This document shows, one piece after another, positions 33,801-48,800 of a DNA stretch of 64,000 nt (positions are counted from its first letter, which is position 1; the number at the start of each line of letters is the position of its first letter). Source of the stretch: Miltochrista miniata. Its lineage: Eukaryota > Arthropoda > Insecta > Lepidoptera > Erebidae. The notes under the pieces are model-generated. The model saw nothing but the letters and a program-made list of their open reading frames with translations, was not told the origin of the DNA and searched no databases. The stretch covers positions 3,544,001-3,608,000 of the forward strand of contig OW121757.1 in NCBI GenBank assembly GCA_933228765.1, in the 5' to 3' direction. Position numbers and translations under genes: made by a program.

Positions 33801-36800
33801 GGCAAAGAAGTTTTACTTCAATCACGCGTAAAGGTTACACACACATACTTTTTTAGATGTATAGAGTATGGTCTTTTTACTTTTTAAATCAAGTCAAACA
33901 GTAAATTTTTTGTCATATTTGCTGTAAAGCAATGTTTTCTTCTGTCGACCATCTCTGCATTTCTATTTTTTGCATCAGAATTTGGACTCTATAATTTTCT
34001 GACTATTCTGTAGGCCTTTAAAAGTTACACAATTCTACCATACATTATTTTGTTATGCCTCGAAGGGTTAAGGCAGCGTTTTCGTTATAAGCTCCCAGAC
34101 ATCTTATTTTTTTCCTACATCTCCAACTAATATCGTTATATTTTAGTCAATGTCAAACAAACTCAACAAATTATATACGCAAACCGTTTTCAAGAATCAT
34201 TGGTGATCTCAGTATGAAAATCAATGCAGTAGTTTTAAAGTTTATCGTGAACAGACAGACGCGGCAGGGACTTTGTTTTATAATAATATTTATATAGTGA
34301 TAAAAAATATTAATTACATTGAATTGACACATCAAAAATATTTATCTGACTTCTTAAACATTTTCTCTGTGAAGAACTAGACATTTTCTTTAACGACTGT
34401 ACCCATGGTATTATCACTTAGAACACTGTGTAATGAATTATAATGTAACCAACTTACACAGGATGTCAACGTTGCAGTTACATTGAGACTTGTCATGATA
34501 TTCAATTTCGTTTCATTATAACGTAAGAGTTGCCTTCAAAACGTGGTAGATGACGCTGTATGCTTTTTGTTCATTATGATTTTTATTTCGCGGCCACGCA
34601 GAGAGTTTCCTGCAAAGACTGCTTGGCACCGTCGTCAATAAGTCGAGTTACGTCTTTATCTCATAATATACAAATGTACTCTGTGAAGACGGCCGCGTCA
34701 CTGCCACACAAATAAAAGCTGTATAATTACTAGCGCACGCACACATAGCGCCGCGCGCACTGATGAGTTGAACTATCTGTACTTGCATATAATGTAGCTT
34801 CATAAAATCAAAAGATTTTTGGAAATCGATCCATTATTTGTTACATACATAATTAAAAAAAATCTTCTTTCTTTGTTTATATAAAGAAACATGGGTCAAA
34901 TTAGGATGATAATATCAATGACGGCCATCGGCGTCATCCGCCTCCATTTGACATTTTTATTCAGACCGATCGGCGTCCACGGCAACGAATGGGTTAATTC
35001 AATAAATCATTTTGTAAAACTGAGAAAGGTGCCATCTACTATTTGTTACAAGAATATATAGATTATTCGCGTTGTAACTAGTGTTGTCTGTGTGCAGCTA
35101 AGTCTCCCGACCCCCGCGAGCACCATGGGAGGGTCTCGTACGAATTTGCCAAGCTATAGCTACAACTTTTTCTGTAGTAGTACTAACATAAGCAACTATA
35201 TACTTTATTACATCAGCGTAAAGCTTTTAAACTGAAATAGCAGATATTGAGAACACAGATATCCAAACTGAAAAATAACGTCAGTGTAGTCTATGTATAG
35301 TCTGAGCAAACATGCTGTCAACTCCCTTTGTACTGGTCGCATTGCTCTATGAATAAACGACATTAAATTAAAATTAAAATGACAAGGATGTGGTTATGGC
35401 ACGCCCAACGAATTTGCCATTACCTTCGTTTGGGAAGAGTGTATGCGATTGGCTTGTACAGTACCAACTAACGTATGACGTATTTCCAGGGCCCCGACTC
35501 ATCCTCCAACACGTCGTCGTGCAACAGCTCTACGCCATCGTCCCCGGCGCTCATCCCCCCCGCCACGCCGCACCACCCACACCCGCACCCCCCTTCCCAC
35601 ACCCACCATCACCACCCACCCACTACTAAGCAGCAGTTTCATTTCCCCGGTGAGTGCTATTGTATCTTACTTCTTAGTAATTTTATAAACGAGCCGACCC
35701 GGCGAACTTTATTCCGTCATATCAAGCCGACCCGATATAAGATATAAGCTTCTTTTTCAATTTTGTTTTGGATACAAATCTTGCCCTATCTATAAAAAAA
35801 ACGAATTAGCGAAAACGGTCCAGCCGTGCTGTAGTTATGCGTGTATATACATTTAGCAGATTCATTGTTATTTATGTGGATGTGAAAGTTTGTGAGTATG
35901 GATGTTTTTACTCTTTTACACTAACGGGTAAACGGCTTAGGCTGAAATTTGGTTTGGTTTACTACTTGTCTTGTATACTATTTATTCCGGGAATATGTTC
36001 CCATGGGAAGTGAAAAGGGGAACCGAATATACATTTCAACCAAATCCATTCAGCCGTTAGATCCTGAAAAAGTAACCTACATAATGTTATTCTATAACAC
36101 TTGTAATGTTAAATTGCAGAAGTGAAGCCGGTAGTATCTAGTCCTAACCACGTGACCGGCACACACACCAGCGTGCAGTCTCCCGCGAGGCAGCACGACC
36201 AGAAGGAAGACTTCAGCGTCAGTGTAAGAAGTGGTGAGTCCACTACATGTTTTTACAGCCTATGGCAGTCCACTGCTGGACGTAGGCCTCTCACAATCCA
36301 CGCCATAATACACGGTCCTGCGCCTTCTGCATCCAGTCCCGGCCTGCGACCTTTTCCAGGTCGTCGGTCCATCTGGCGGATAGACGTCCTACGCTACGTT
36401 TGCCAAGTCGCGGTCTCCACATCAGAACTATTTTGGAAGGGACCAGACTGAGTTTCTTGGGGTGTCCTTCTCAGTCTGTAGCATTTCCGAACCACCCAGT
36501 AGAGTCACAATAATTTTCACAAAGCATTTTTTTTAATTTTAAAGGGAATAAATTTTATTTTATTTTGTAAAAATATCTGTGTAGTTAGGTTTTCTGAAAG
36601 CCGTCTTCATGAGATTCACTGACATGGGTGACCGTTTGTGGCGTTTCCATGGCTCGATAGAAAATTGTAGCCGGTATTTCGAACCGGGACCAACGGCTTA
36701 ACGTGCTTTCCAAAATACGGAAACGCTCCTCAATGGATATGTTAGAAAGTGGTAACCCGTCTCAAGGGCAGCCATAGCAAAAGATGCTTATCTCAGTGAT

Positions 36801-39800
36801 ATAGAACACTGAGTCAGCGATAGGTTATGATTATTAATACTGTTGATTGATGGCACTTGGTGGAACTTGCTGCACATATTGAAAACGACACTTGTACAGT
36901 CTGTTCTACTGAGAGTGGCCCCCAATCGCTAGATGCGCCACGGCTTACCATCAGGTTGGTGGCGACGTCAATTTGGCGAGATTAAAAAAAAACTGTTCCA
37001 CAATATGTATTGCTAGCGGACGTCACGCGGTTTCACCCGCGTAGTTTCCGTTCCCGTGGGAATACGGAAATAAAATATAGCCTATGTTCACCGCAAAGAG
37101 TGTAGCTTTCCAACAGTTAATGAATTTTCAAATCGGTCCAGTAGTTCCGGAGCCTATTCGTTACAAACAAACAAACAAAAAAACAAATCTTTTCTCTTTA
37201 TAATATTAGTATAGATTGTGAAGCGCAACCGGTCAGGTTTATAATCAAAAATATTGTGGAACAGTACAAGTGTCGTTTTCAATATGATAGGTTATGACCT
37301 TTGCTTTTCTTCATAATGTTTTTTAATACTGTGTGTTGTTTATATCGTGTAGCGGAGTCCCTCTCGGGCTCCGGCTCGACGGACAGCAGCGGCTGCCAGC
37401 GCGGCGACTCCCTCGACCTGTCCGGTAAAGGCGACGCGCGGTGGCCTCGGCAGAATAGCGTGAGTATACAAGACACCCTTGGGGGACATCATAGTATACC
37501 CATACACATTACACCCGTGGGGAGCCGCGCGCGTTGATATTGCGCTTGGCGGCCATCTTGGTGACGTACGTCCGTCGAGCTGTCAGTACAAAAAAAAATA
37601 CCGTTCGCAGCTTCGCGAGGTCAGCCCGCGCTCGCTCTATGTCACGATGACGTTACTTAGCTGTCATTATGACAAGGTTCCAGCGCAATACCAACTTGCG
37701 GGACTTATCACAGACGTATAAAGAAAAGCAGACTAAACATAATTATACGCACACATTAACCATGTAAAAAATATCGTTGCTACTTTCACTCTAACCTAAT
37801 ATTGTATATCTTTATCTCTTTTTTTCCTGTATGGCTACAATAACTGACAAATTGACACATCGGAGGTCGTGCTATTATGTAGCTTATGTATCTGTCAAAA
37901 TAAGCTACACAATGGCGTGCTGACGTAAATTTTGAGTATTTGTGCTTGTTGGAAAACCTCGTTCAGAAAAAAGGTGTGCATTTAGGCGGTAAAATAAGAA
38001 AAGACCTTATATATTTTTCAATACAAAAAATGTAGGTGCGTCTTACGACTCAATTATTCAGCAAATCTGTTGCAGATGCACTGGGAATGCAGAACTACTG
38101 GAACATTTTTATATATAATAGTGGAATAGTAAACTCGAGCATTCAAAAGAATATAGCGAATGAGGCCTATGAAACAAAGAGGAAAGTTATAATATTTTCT
38201 GATGAACAGGGCAGGGGACAAACGTAAAAAGTTGCAAAAAATTTTGGGATCTAGTTATCAGGTATTCCGCTTCTGGAAACCAGGGGCAACTACAAAAGAA
38301 CTTCTAGCTAGCAACAAGGACGAGATATTAAGCCTATTCGAATTAGTTCTCATATTCTACTTCCAAATGGATCTTAGTAGGTATTTAAAAAGTTGGCAGC
38401 GCGAGATTAACGGCTCTGATGTTGCAAATGTCCATAGGCTACGGAAAAGTACAACTGGTGGGCCACGGATATGCTTGTCTGCCACTTAAGTAGTATAAAA
38501 ATGAAATAAAGATAAAAAAAATAACAAACATTTTAGAAGAAAGCAGGGGCTTTCTTCCGATATCAGCACGGTAAAGCCTATTTTGCTGGACCCACTATTC
38601 TGCCTAATCCACTAAAATTCATTAAAAAGATCCATCATGCATCACGTATCTAAAAAAACTTACTTTCTCGCAGCCATATTTTGTAATATAAATGCGATTA
38701 CCATTCAAAAAAATAGTTGCAAGCAATTCTCGACCATAATGACACTTATTTAAAAATGCGCTTTTAGGTGTTTACTGACATCACTGATCATGAATATATA
38801 AAAAATAAATAGATATTATGCATGCTCATAAGGTCGAGAACTGCTTGCACCTATTTTTTAAATGGTTATTGCATCTAGATTACGAAAAATGCAAATTTCG
38901 ACATTTTATTTTTACGTATTCGTGATCAGTGATGTCTATAAACGCTTAAAAGCACATTTTTAGAAAAGTGCCATTAAGGTCGAGAATTGCTTGCAACTAT
39001 TTTTTTGAATGGTAATCGCATTTAAATTAGATAATATGACTGCAACTAACTATTGACCTTATCAACTTGCTTATAGTCTTTTGTTTTATTGATCTGCATA
39101 TGTTTTTTCGATCGTCATTTATTTAAAAATAAATAAACACTCATCTAAAAGTTTTTATTTTATTTTTTATCATTTACATAACCTTAAAAAAGAACATACA
39201 GCAAAACGGAGCTCCAGTTTGACAGTAATCACTTTCCGTCAGGTGGGCCGTGTGCTTGTCTGTTACCTAAGTGGCAAAGTAAAGTCCTAACATACGACAA
39301 AATTGGTTCGGTGAATCGATCCGATTTACCGAACTTGGTACGCTCCAAAACATATTCGTTCGTTTGGAGAGCACTAGCAGTCCACCGAACGTTATTATTA
39401 CTATCGATCAAATTAATGTTAATAAAGTAATATATTCATGCTTCTGCTGCTGCTGCTTTTTTTTTTCGGCATGCAGCATACACGTATATATTTTTAGTTA
39501 CAATTTTTTTATTTAAATTGCAATCTTACAATGCTGAATTCGGCCCTGTGTTTTGTGTTTGTGTGATTAATGTTTGTTTGTAGTGGAATTGCCACGCATT
39601 GGCATGGGTTGTGATTAGTCTGCTTTTCTCTTTATACGTCTGTGGGACTTATACATATTACACTCTTGTGGCACGCCATCAGTATGTCATACACACACAT
39701 TCTTGGGGCACGTCGTAGATATACCTATACACATTACACCCTTGTGTTGTGGCACGCCATAAGTATTTCCGCCGAGTTTCTTGCCAGTTCTTCTCAAGCG

Positions 39801-42800
39801 GGCTACGTTCCGAGCTGGTGGTAGTGACTTTGTTTTGTATTTATTGACGTGTCGCAAGTGCCTATGTATTAGGATTATGCGAAATAAATGTTTTTTTTGA
39901 GTTTGAGTTATACCTATATACACATTACACCTAGGGGGCACGCCATAAGTATACCCATACACACACATCCTTATGGCACGCCATAAGTTATACACATATT
40001 TCAACCATGTCGCAGGCTACAAGTATACCTATACACATACGAGTACACATCCTTGTGGCACGCCACACGCCTTAACTATATCTTTACACATACTCGTAAC
40101 GCCCTTGTAGCGCGCCTTAAGTAAACCTATCTATTACTCAAACAAACGAAATAGACGACTCGAATGTGACGAATAATAAAATTTACATAAACGGATACAT
40201 GAGCGCGGTTTGCATCCTTGCGGATGGTACTAACGCGATTCCGGTACCTGAGGCAGGCGGTAAGGGCCATTCCATGTGTTGATCTAAAACACTTGGTCGA
40301 ATAGTACATACACGTTACGCCCTTGTATGTATGTATGTATACCTATACAAATATACACTTGTGACAAACTATAAGTATACACATACTAATTTACCACACG
40401 TTTTTGGCCATAGCGTGGAATGCGCCCTTCCCGCACCCCACCTTACGTCTCGCGCTTATCTATCTTTTGTTAGTTATTGTTTGTCTGTCGTTACGTTTGA
40501 TAAAATTCGTTAAAGTTTTGTGATTTGTTAATAAAACAAAACTTTGGTTTGTTAAAAAGCAAAAAAAAGAGCAAGCACTGCGCTTGTTGAAAACATTAAT
40601 AATATGGTATTTTCTGCTATACCTATCCGAAGAACTGACGTCATAAATATTATTTAACAGTTGTCTACTTCACGTGGTGGAGTAGTACACATTATACCCA
40701 CATCATAAGTTCTATATTCTCATTCATATTAGATGCCACTCAACATTGTAACCCATCCCCTTATCACCAACGCAGTGGTCGTGAACTATAGAGATAACAG
40801 TAGGTACTGCGAGGGCGTGTTCCCTTCCGATAAGTGTGACAGTGTCATTACTACTCGCCTTGATACGACACATTCGTTTAAATCTTTTTTAAATTAATTT
40901 GTTCGCTTTAAAATTTAAAAAAAAATGTTTCGATTTGTCTAAATTGTTGTAACTCTACTGAAGGTTCGGCAATGCTAAAAACTAAGAAATACATTTCAAG
41001 AAACTCAGTCCGACTTTTTTTTTGTGAACTGTTTAGTGTAAACTAATGGTCCTAGTGCACTTCGTATTGCCATATATTCAATGTTTTTTTTTCTGATATT
41101 TTCTAATATTTTGCGCTTATTTTGCTACTCTGGATAAAGACAAATCAAATATCTAAATTCGTCCATCCGTTCTCGAGTTATAAGTGTTGTAAAAACCCGA
41201 CTTTGTTTTATACCTAAAACATTAAATTTTGAAATCGATAACCATTGCAGATGAAGTGAATTTAGCAGTGTTTTTCTCAGTGTATAGGAGAGAACAATAT
41301 ACATAGTGGGTATTGGTAGTCGTTAAGCCTAGTTGAAGATTTTATAGACGGCTTAAAAAAAATTAACAGCAGGAATTTTAACTGTGACTGAGAAAATAAT
41401 TGCAATAGTGTTCAATATCTGCCAGTGACTTTTATGTGCTGTGCAAAATGTCTGTATTCATTCGTAGACGTCAGTTGTTTGAAGAAGTAAGTCCAATGCA
41501 CATTTAGTATGTAATATATGTTATGACTGTCGTTTGACCCTTGACTCACATAGAGACCTCTGGAAAGCCAGGTTTATTATACCACCGGGAATTCGGGACA
41601 TGGTTCAGAGGAGTTACCCGGGGCATCCGGTGACAGCCAAATAGGACGGGACTATGGGCATTTTGTTTTGACCTGGCTAAGTGTTTGGCTGCTATCCTGC
41701 TTCGTTAGGGTCAGTTCGGGTATTACTCTACTACTCGGGGTAGGTAGCGAGCATTAAACTCTCTCGCCACACCGCCATCTTCCAGTTATACTAACATCAA
41801 AATTTCCTTCCTCAGCTATCAATGAAAGAATGGGACATCCCATACGACGAGCTCCGCCTGTTCGAGGTGATCGGCGCGGGTCGCTTCGGCACGGTGTACC
41901 GCGGCAGTTGGCACGGCGCCGTGGCCGTTAAGGTGCTACACGTGCAGTCGCTTAGTGATGACTGTGCGCCGCTCGACACCTTCAAACACGAGGTATGTGC
42001 CGTCCCTTACATCTTATATGTAACACACGTAGGTTTAAAATAGTGTTTTAGCATCTCAAGAGTCCCTATACGCTAAGTAGACTATTATCTTGATTTAGAT
42101 ATCAGGACTCCTGAGGTCTAATGAATTAACAGTATAACACAAGCAACTTCAGTTCATAAACTAAATGCTCTGAGCTAAAAACACGATTACAGTTAAAATT
42201 CTCGATAGGTGGTTGACTCGATTTCGTTAAATTTTAAGCTGGATCTCATAAGTTTGAAGTTGGTTTTACTTTGTAAGAAAGACACTAGTCAAAACTTTAT
42301 TTGATCTAACCCCATTTTTAGGGTTTCGTAGCCAAATGGCAAAAACGGAACCCTTATAGATTCGTCATGTCTGTCCGTCTGTCTGTCCGTCCGTGTGTCA
42401 CAGCCACTTTTCTCCGAAACTATAAGGTCTATGCTTTTGAAACTTGGTAACTAGATGTATTCAGTGAACCGCATTCTTATATAAAACTAGAAAAAAAGCA
42501 GTAAATTTTGGGGGTCCCTATACTCAGAACTGAAACTCAACATTTTTTTTTTCATCCCGCCCATACGTGTGGGGTATCTATAGATAGGTCTTTAAAAATG
42601 CTATTGAGGTTCCTAAAATTATTTTTTTCTAAAGTAAATAGTTTGAGCAAGAGACACTACCAAAGTGGAAAATGTGTCCCCCCCCCCTCTAACTTCTAAA
42701 CTAAGAGAATGATTAATCTAAAAAAAAAATATGATGTACATTGCTATAATAACTACCAACGAAAATTGGTTTGACCGAGATTGAGCTGGTAGTTTTTTTT

Positions 42801-45800
42801 AATACGTCATAAACCGCAATTTTCGGATAAAAAAATCACTACCACTGCCAACGTGTTAAAACATCAATCAAAGTTACAACTAACTATAAGAACTTTTCTA
42901 TTATGTTACTTGCTGCAACGAAACCCTTCATGGGCGAGTCCAACTCGCACTTGGCCGGTTTTTCCTAATGGTTATAGTTCTACTATTAATTTATTTCGTT
43001 CTCAAAATCGGAGCGCATCCTCTCTTTTTTGTACGCTGAAATGTATATCTGCTATTTTTATTTCAGATTCATTTATACTCGTAGGAAGTCATGTAACCAT
43101 CAACATGTTACATATCATATTACTTATTAAGAGCTTACAAAAAGCCGAGTTAAAATTTTCTTCGACATTGATGGTCCTTCGAGCCGGATAATCTCAGTTT
43201 TTTTTTCAGTTCTCTTGTAATAAACTATTTGGTATATTGCAGGTGGCGACATTCCGCAAGACGCGTCACGAGAACCTGGTGCTATTCATGGGCGCGTGCA
43301 TGAAGCCGCCCCGCCTGGCCATCGTGACGTCACTGTGCAAGGGCATGACGCTGTACACACACATCCACCTGCGCAAGGACAAGTTCACGGCCAACAAGAG
43401 CGTTATCGTCGCGCAGCAGATCTCACAGGTACTGTGTTCGTTCTGTATCATAGATCAAAATGAAATTTCCTGATAGACTTTGGCTACCACAGCTGCCTCT
43501 TCTAGGGTCTTGCGCGTCTTTGGGGGTTATCCCGCTTTTTGGGTGGATGAGGCGTGCGTGAAACTCATGTCACGCCGCCTTCTTGGTTCGGCTTCTGTAA
43601 GGAAGGTGAACAGCCCCCTCCCCCCTTCCAGCCGTCCTCAGGCCCCCTCATGGATTCTCTCCCGCACTCTCCCTGCCGTCTCTTTCACTCCCATGACCTG
43701 GTCGCAGGTGGAGGCGGCTGCGTCCCACTTACTCCCGCTGGCTCACATGGCTCGCACCATGGCCTCGAGCGAGAGTGTCCACGCCCAGACCCAACACGAG
43801 GACCCGACCACACTGTGCACTCTGCCATTGTGTGAAGTGCTGTGTCGTTGCACCCTCACTTGTAACAATTCGTTTTCAATAACTAAGTTTTGATTTGAAT
43901 CTTATGGAATTAAGTAGTCTGACGTGATCTACACAGATTTTGAAAAGGCATTCGATCGTGTGGATCATGTTAGTCTGTTTGCACAATTATCAAAACTTGG
44001 CAATCATAGAGGCTTGCTTAGATGCATCGTGTTCATATTTATCAAACCGGTATCAGGCTGTAGATGTTACTGGTTTTCGATGGGACTTTGTAAACAACTA
44101 CTCCGGTGTTCCTCAGGGATGTCTATTGGGCACGTCTTTTACTCTATTGAAGATATAAACATGTTATTCAATCCGCGAAAAAAAATTTCAAGTGGTTTTT
44201 TTTTTTTCAAAATTTTCTTCGTAAATGTTCTATGTTAATGTTACCACCGGGACACTTTCCGTATAAGCCTTAAGAATTTCAGCAGATAGCCATAATATTA
44301 CTCTGTCTTCGACATGATAGAAGGCTCACCACTACGTGCAATAAAATGGTTATTTTGGAATGTGGGCGTATAATGTGCCACTGCCTACCCTCTCGGGGGA
44401 TAAAGTAATGACTATAACTTCTGCTTGCAGGGTATGGGCTACCTCCACGCGCGAGGTATCATTCACAAGGACCTGAAGACCAAGAACATATTTCTGGAGA
44501 ACGGGAAAGTGGTCATCACTGACTTCGGACTGTTTAGCGTCACCAAACTTTGTTTTGGCAACAAGTAAGTATAAATTAGTTCTATTATATTTTATAGTGT
44601 TAACATACATAATTTATGTAACAATTATTGTGTTAAGGCTCTTACACTTCGTTCGGCTCCGAGATGAATGATCCTTTGTGACATTCTCGTTGACGATAGT
44701 CCTCGTGATTCGAAACTCACGCTAAAATATTGATCCTGGGTGCCACCAGGCCTCCGTCACTCGCTCAAAACCGCGCGCTATGTACCTACCGCTCGGCATA
44801 TCCCTGGGGATACAACTGGCAGAGGGCTGCCGGACGCCCGACTGAGCGCTCGCATCGCACCGCACCGCACGTTTCCCGCGCTTACGCTTTGAAATGCCGA
44901 AACCACGTAATTATTGTGCAGTGGATGGGTGTAATAGTACAAAAACACAATAAAATTTGCCGTTTTTAAAATTGCCGAGAGACGAAGAAAGCCGAGTAAT
45001 ATTTTAAATCTTATCAATGTTTTCATCATTTATTTGTTTGAACATAAGTAGGTAGGTGATATGAAATGAAATGAAATGAAAAATGAAAAATGAAAAATCA
45101 AGACATGAAGAATGTAAATCGTAAATTAAGGAGTTATTTGAGTCAGGTATTATAAAAGTGTTGTTTTTATAGGCAATTCAATGTTTTATAGAATTTATAG
45201 GTAAATAGGTTTTATAGGTAGTCGAAGTGCTCGTGGCCCCGCGTACTCAGTGTTCTGTAATCGATCACTGTAGTAAGCAACTTTCACTATGGCCTGTTCT
45301 TGGATGGGTGACCATTAATGTGACCACTTTGTGACCTATATTTGAGCGTTTCCGTGCTTCGGAAGGCACGTTAAGCCGCTGGTCCCGGTTGCCAATAAAA
45401 TAGCAGTCAGCCAAGTTGGAGACCTTTTCAGGCGGTTTGAAAAATTTAAACAGCAGACGGTCGCAACCTGCCTGCTCACCACCTATTACATGGGAAAAAC
45501 TATTAAACAATGAAATGTGGGCATCTAATATGCCTCTGCCTTCCCCTTCGGAGATCAACGCGTGACCATATGTATGTGTGTGTAACATAGTAAGGTAGGA
45601 TGACCGGGTGGAATAGGTGAATAGCCGGTACTTACGCTAAAGGTAATGTCAGTTAATTTTAGATTTTTTTGATATTTTAGTTATGGGTAGGAATAAGATA
45701 AACAATATAAATATATAGATATACCTACCTACTGTGATTCATAATTTATTTTTGGTTTTTACGTGCATTTATAAAAGCGTGGTTTTTCTAGGGTTTTTTT

Positions 45801-48800
45801 TAACCTTTCATATTTTTTTCCTTACATTCCATTAAATTGTTAGTTATATACATGTCGACCTAATAAAACCGTACTAAAACATGGTTGATTCGTAACATTC
45901 GTTTTATTACAACAATCATAATAGGTTCAACCCTAGCGCATTCTTACGATGACGTCACTCGCACAGCGGGCAACACAGTCTCGACGCTATGAACGCGTGT
46001 TTAAGGTACAATTCTTCTCGTTCTGAGCAGCAGGTATTATTATTAAAATTTTGTAGGCTAATATAGCGTAGGTATTGTCGCTTTTGTTTGGGAGTGATGT
46101 ATCTGTTACGTAGTAACTATTTAGTAATCTGTGGTGCCACTAAGATGTTCGTCGATAAGTTAAGGGCCTCATAGACAACCTGAAATTTTTCATCTACTAG
46201 TCCGTTACTTCGTCATGGGGGCTCCCATACAACAATCGTGATATTTTACAATTTTGTGGAACGGAACCCTTCGTGTGCGAGTTTGACTTGCACTTGGCCA
46301 GTTTTTTATACTTAACAATATAAAAATAAAACATTATGTACTGTCTCAGTCGACCCGCAAATATTTTTCGGTCGCAAATTTATAGGACCGATTTGTTATC
46401 AACAATTAGGTGCAGGTTTTGACAGCCCACAGTTGAACATTTTCAAGCCGCCCATAAGGCCTTCAACTTAGCTTAACGACAGTTCATATTACTGACAACC
46501 AGGACCAACGACTTGAAACAGGAAACGGAGACGCTCGGAAATAAATGTCACGCCATTCATAACCGGCCATAGTGAAAGTTGCTTGACTACAGTGATCGTT
46601 TACAGTACACTGAGTTCGCGTGGCCACGAACGCTTCTGCATTCATGCATGTCAATTTCAAGCATGCCCAAAGAGCCAGCGAGCTTCGAGTCTTTCAGTTA
46701 TCTATTGGCGATTTAGACTTTCGGCTTGTGAGTTCGTAGGCGTGCCGGTGGTTTTACTCGCAAGTGGATCACGCTTTACCAGTGTTGTAACATGTTCTGT
46801 TTCTCCCAGCCTCCGCGGCGACAGCCTGGGCATCCCGGCGGGCTGGCTGTGCTACCTGGCTCCAGAACTGTGTAGAGCACTGACGCCGCACCACAGCCTC
46901 ATACTGCCCTTCTCTAAAGCCACCGATGTCTACGCTTTTGGGTGAGTTGGTATACTTTCGAACCTCCGATGTAAAAACGAAGACTGATGTGTATCTTTCC
47001 ATCGGTCTGTGTCATCACACCTACACCTGTCCACGTGTCCAATTAATGGACCAATGTTACTGTGGTTTTTCTTTTTTTCGAAAGCGATCGAGTTCGTCTA
47101 CTCCCACCTGTTCTTCCGTCCGTCGATGGTTCTATGCTATAAATTTTGAAGATTATCAGCTCATTCTTGAGTGATGAAGGGATTTTACTAAGATTCACAG
47201 GTCCGATTAATCTGAACTTTGGTATGCCGTTACTTCGATAGTATTGCGACGACATGGTGACCTGGAAATTGCTACTGCATCAAATAATAAAGTTGTAATT
47301 TCAGGATACCTCCAATTCACAAAATAAGATCATACACACTCATCACCATGGTTTTAAAGAACGCCTTTGACTATTGTTACCACAATTCCAGAACGGTTTG
47401 GTACGAGCTGCTGTGCGGTGAATACCCATTCAAGACCCAGCCTCCTGAGGCAGTCATCTGGCAAGTTGGAAAGGGGGTGAAACAGTCGCTAGCTAACATG
47501 CAGGCGTCTAGAGATATCAAGGTAATGTACTATCATCTCGATAAAGATTGTAAGGCGTTCACCAAGGTAGCACGTTGGGGCCGTTGTTGTTTAAAATAAA
47601 ACCGGACAATATTGGTAGATATAGCAATGTGATCAGTGGGCAAGGGGGAGAAACAGTTGCTAGCTAACTGACTAACATGCAGGCGTCTAGAGATATCAAG
47701 GTAATGTACTATCATAGGCGTTCACCAAGGTAGCATGTTGGGGCCGTTGTTGTTCAAAATAAAACCGGACAATATTAGTCCAGTAAAACTAAGTGTTTTA
47801 AGGTTCAAAAGTTCCTATAATTCTAAAGTTGTTTTTTTTTTTACAGTGTGTGAGGTAGGTATATATAATGCTACTGTAGCGTTTTCTAACAGATCTGAGG
47901 TCGGGGCTAGGTATAGTTTAGGTATTTGTACGTCAATTCTATAACTGATAAGATATTGAATTAGAGATAAAAATCTTTGCGCTATGGTGTTAAGCTAATA
48001 ATTGCCGATATATATTTACATTTTCTAACAATTTCACCCACGGGTTTACCCGTAAATTACAAGAAATGATTTTTAGGGCCTAGCTCAGTGACAAAAATAT
48101 TACAGTCTATAAAACAAACGTATTGTAACGTGGAATTCATAAATAAATGCACGAAACTAAATTCTAACAAATTACTCCACATACTTTTTTGTTTTCATTA
48201 ATCTTATCTTTTATAATCGATTACTGCTTAAATAAAATATTACAGATATTAGAGTTTGTCGCTACTGTTCCTTAAATATCTAACAAGAATAATACAAAAA
48301 ATTCTAACACATTAGTCAAGAAATATGTAATATAATAACAAAAACTTTAAATTGGCGCGAACATAATTCAAAACGGCGCGAGAGACATCGACGCGGCGGC
48401 GCGCAGCCGTGGTACGCATGCGCAGTCGACGGTCTCTCGTCGGTTATTATTATTCGATCGATCGATTCCGATTCCACTTGAGACTGCACAATGAAATGAT
48501 AATGTTAGTCTTTTGTTTACTAATTCCTTTACGATCTCAGTTCTTCAAATTGGCACGTATAGTAGCGATATCGACGCTGGAAAGGCTAATTGCATTAACG
48601 ACCATTGTATGAATTGTTCAGGAGAGGCATTTAAAGTTTCATATTTTGCAAAAAAAATCATAACTAATTAACCACTTGAGTAATCCCATTGTAAATCAGA
48701 ATGGTTATTATAAAATAACGTTTACTATGAAATGTATATAAATAAAAAAATGTATGTATCCTCCTTCCTAATATATTGGAGATAATACAATGCACAACAT

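Noticed and set aside
43480..43893. 137-codon + strand frame (SRVLRVFGGYPAF...)
   Set aside because: Antisense of an R1-like LINE tail; no similarity in this direction.
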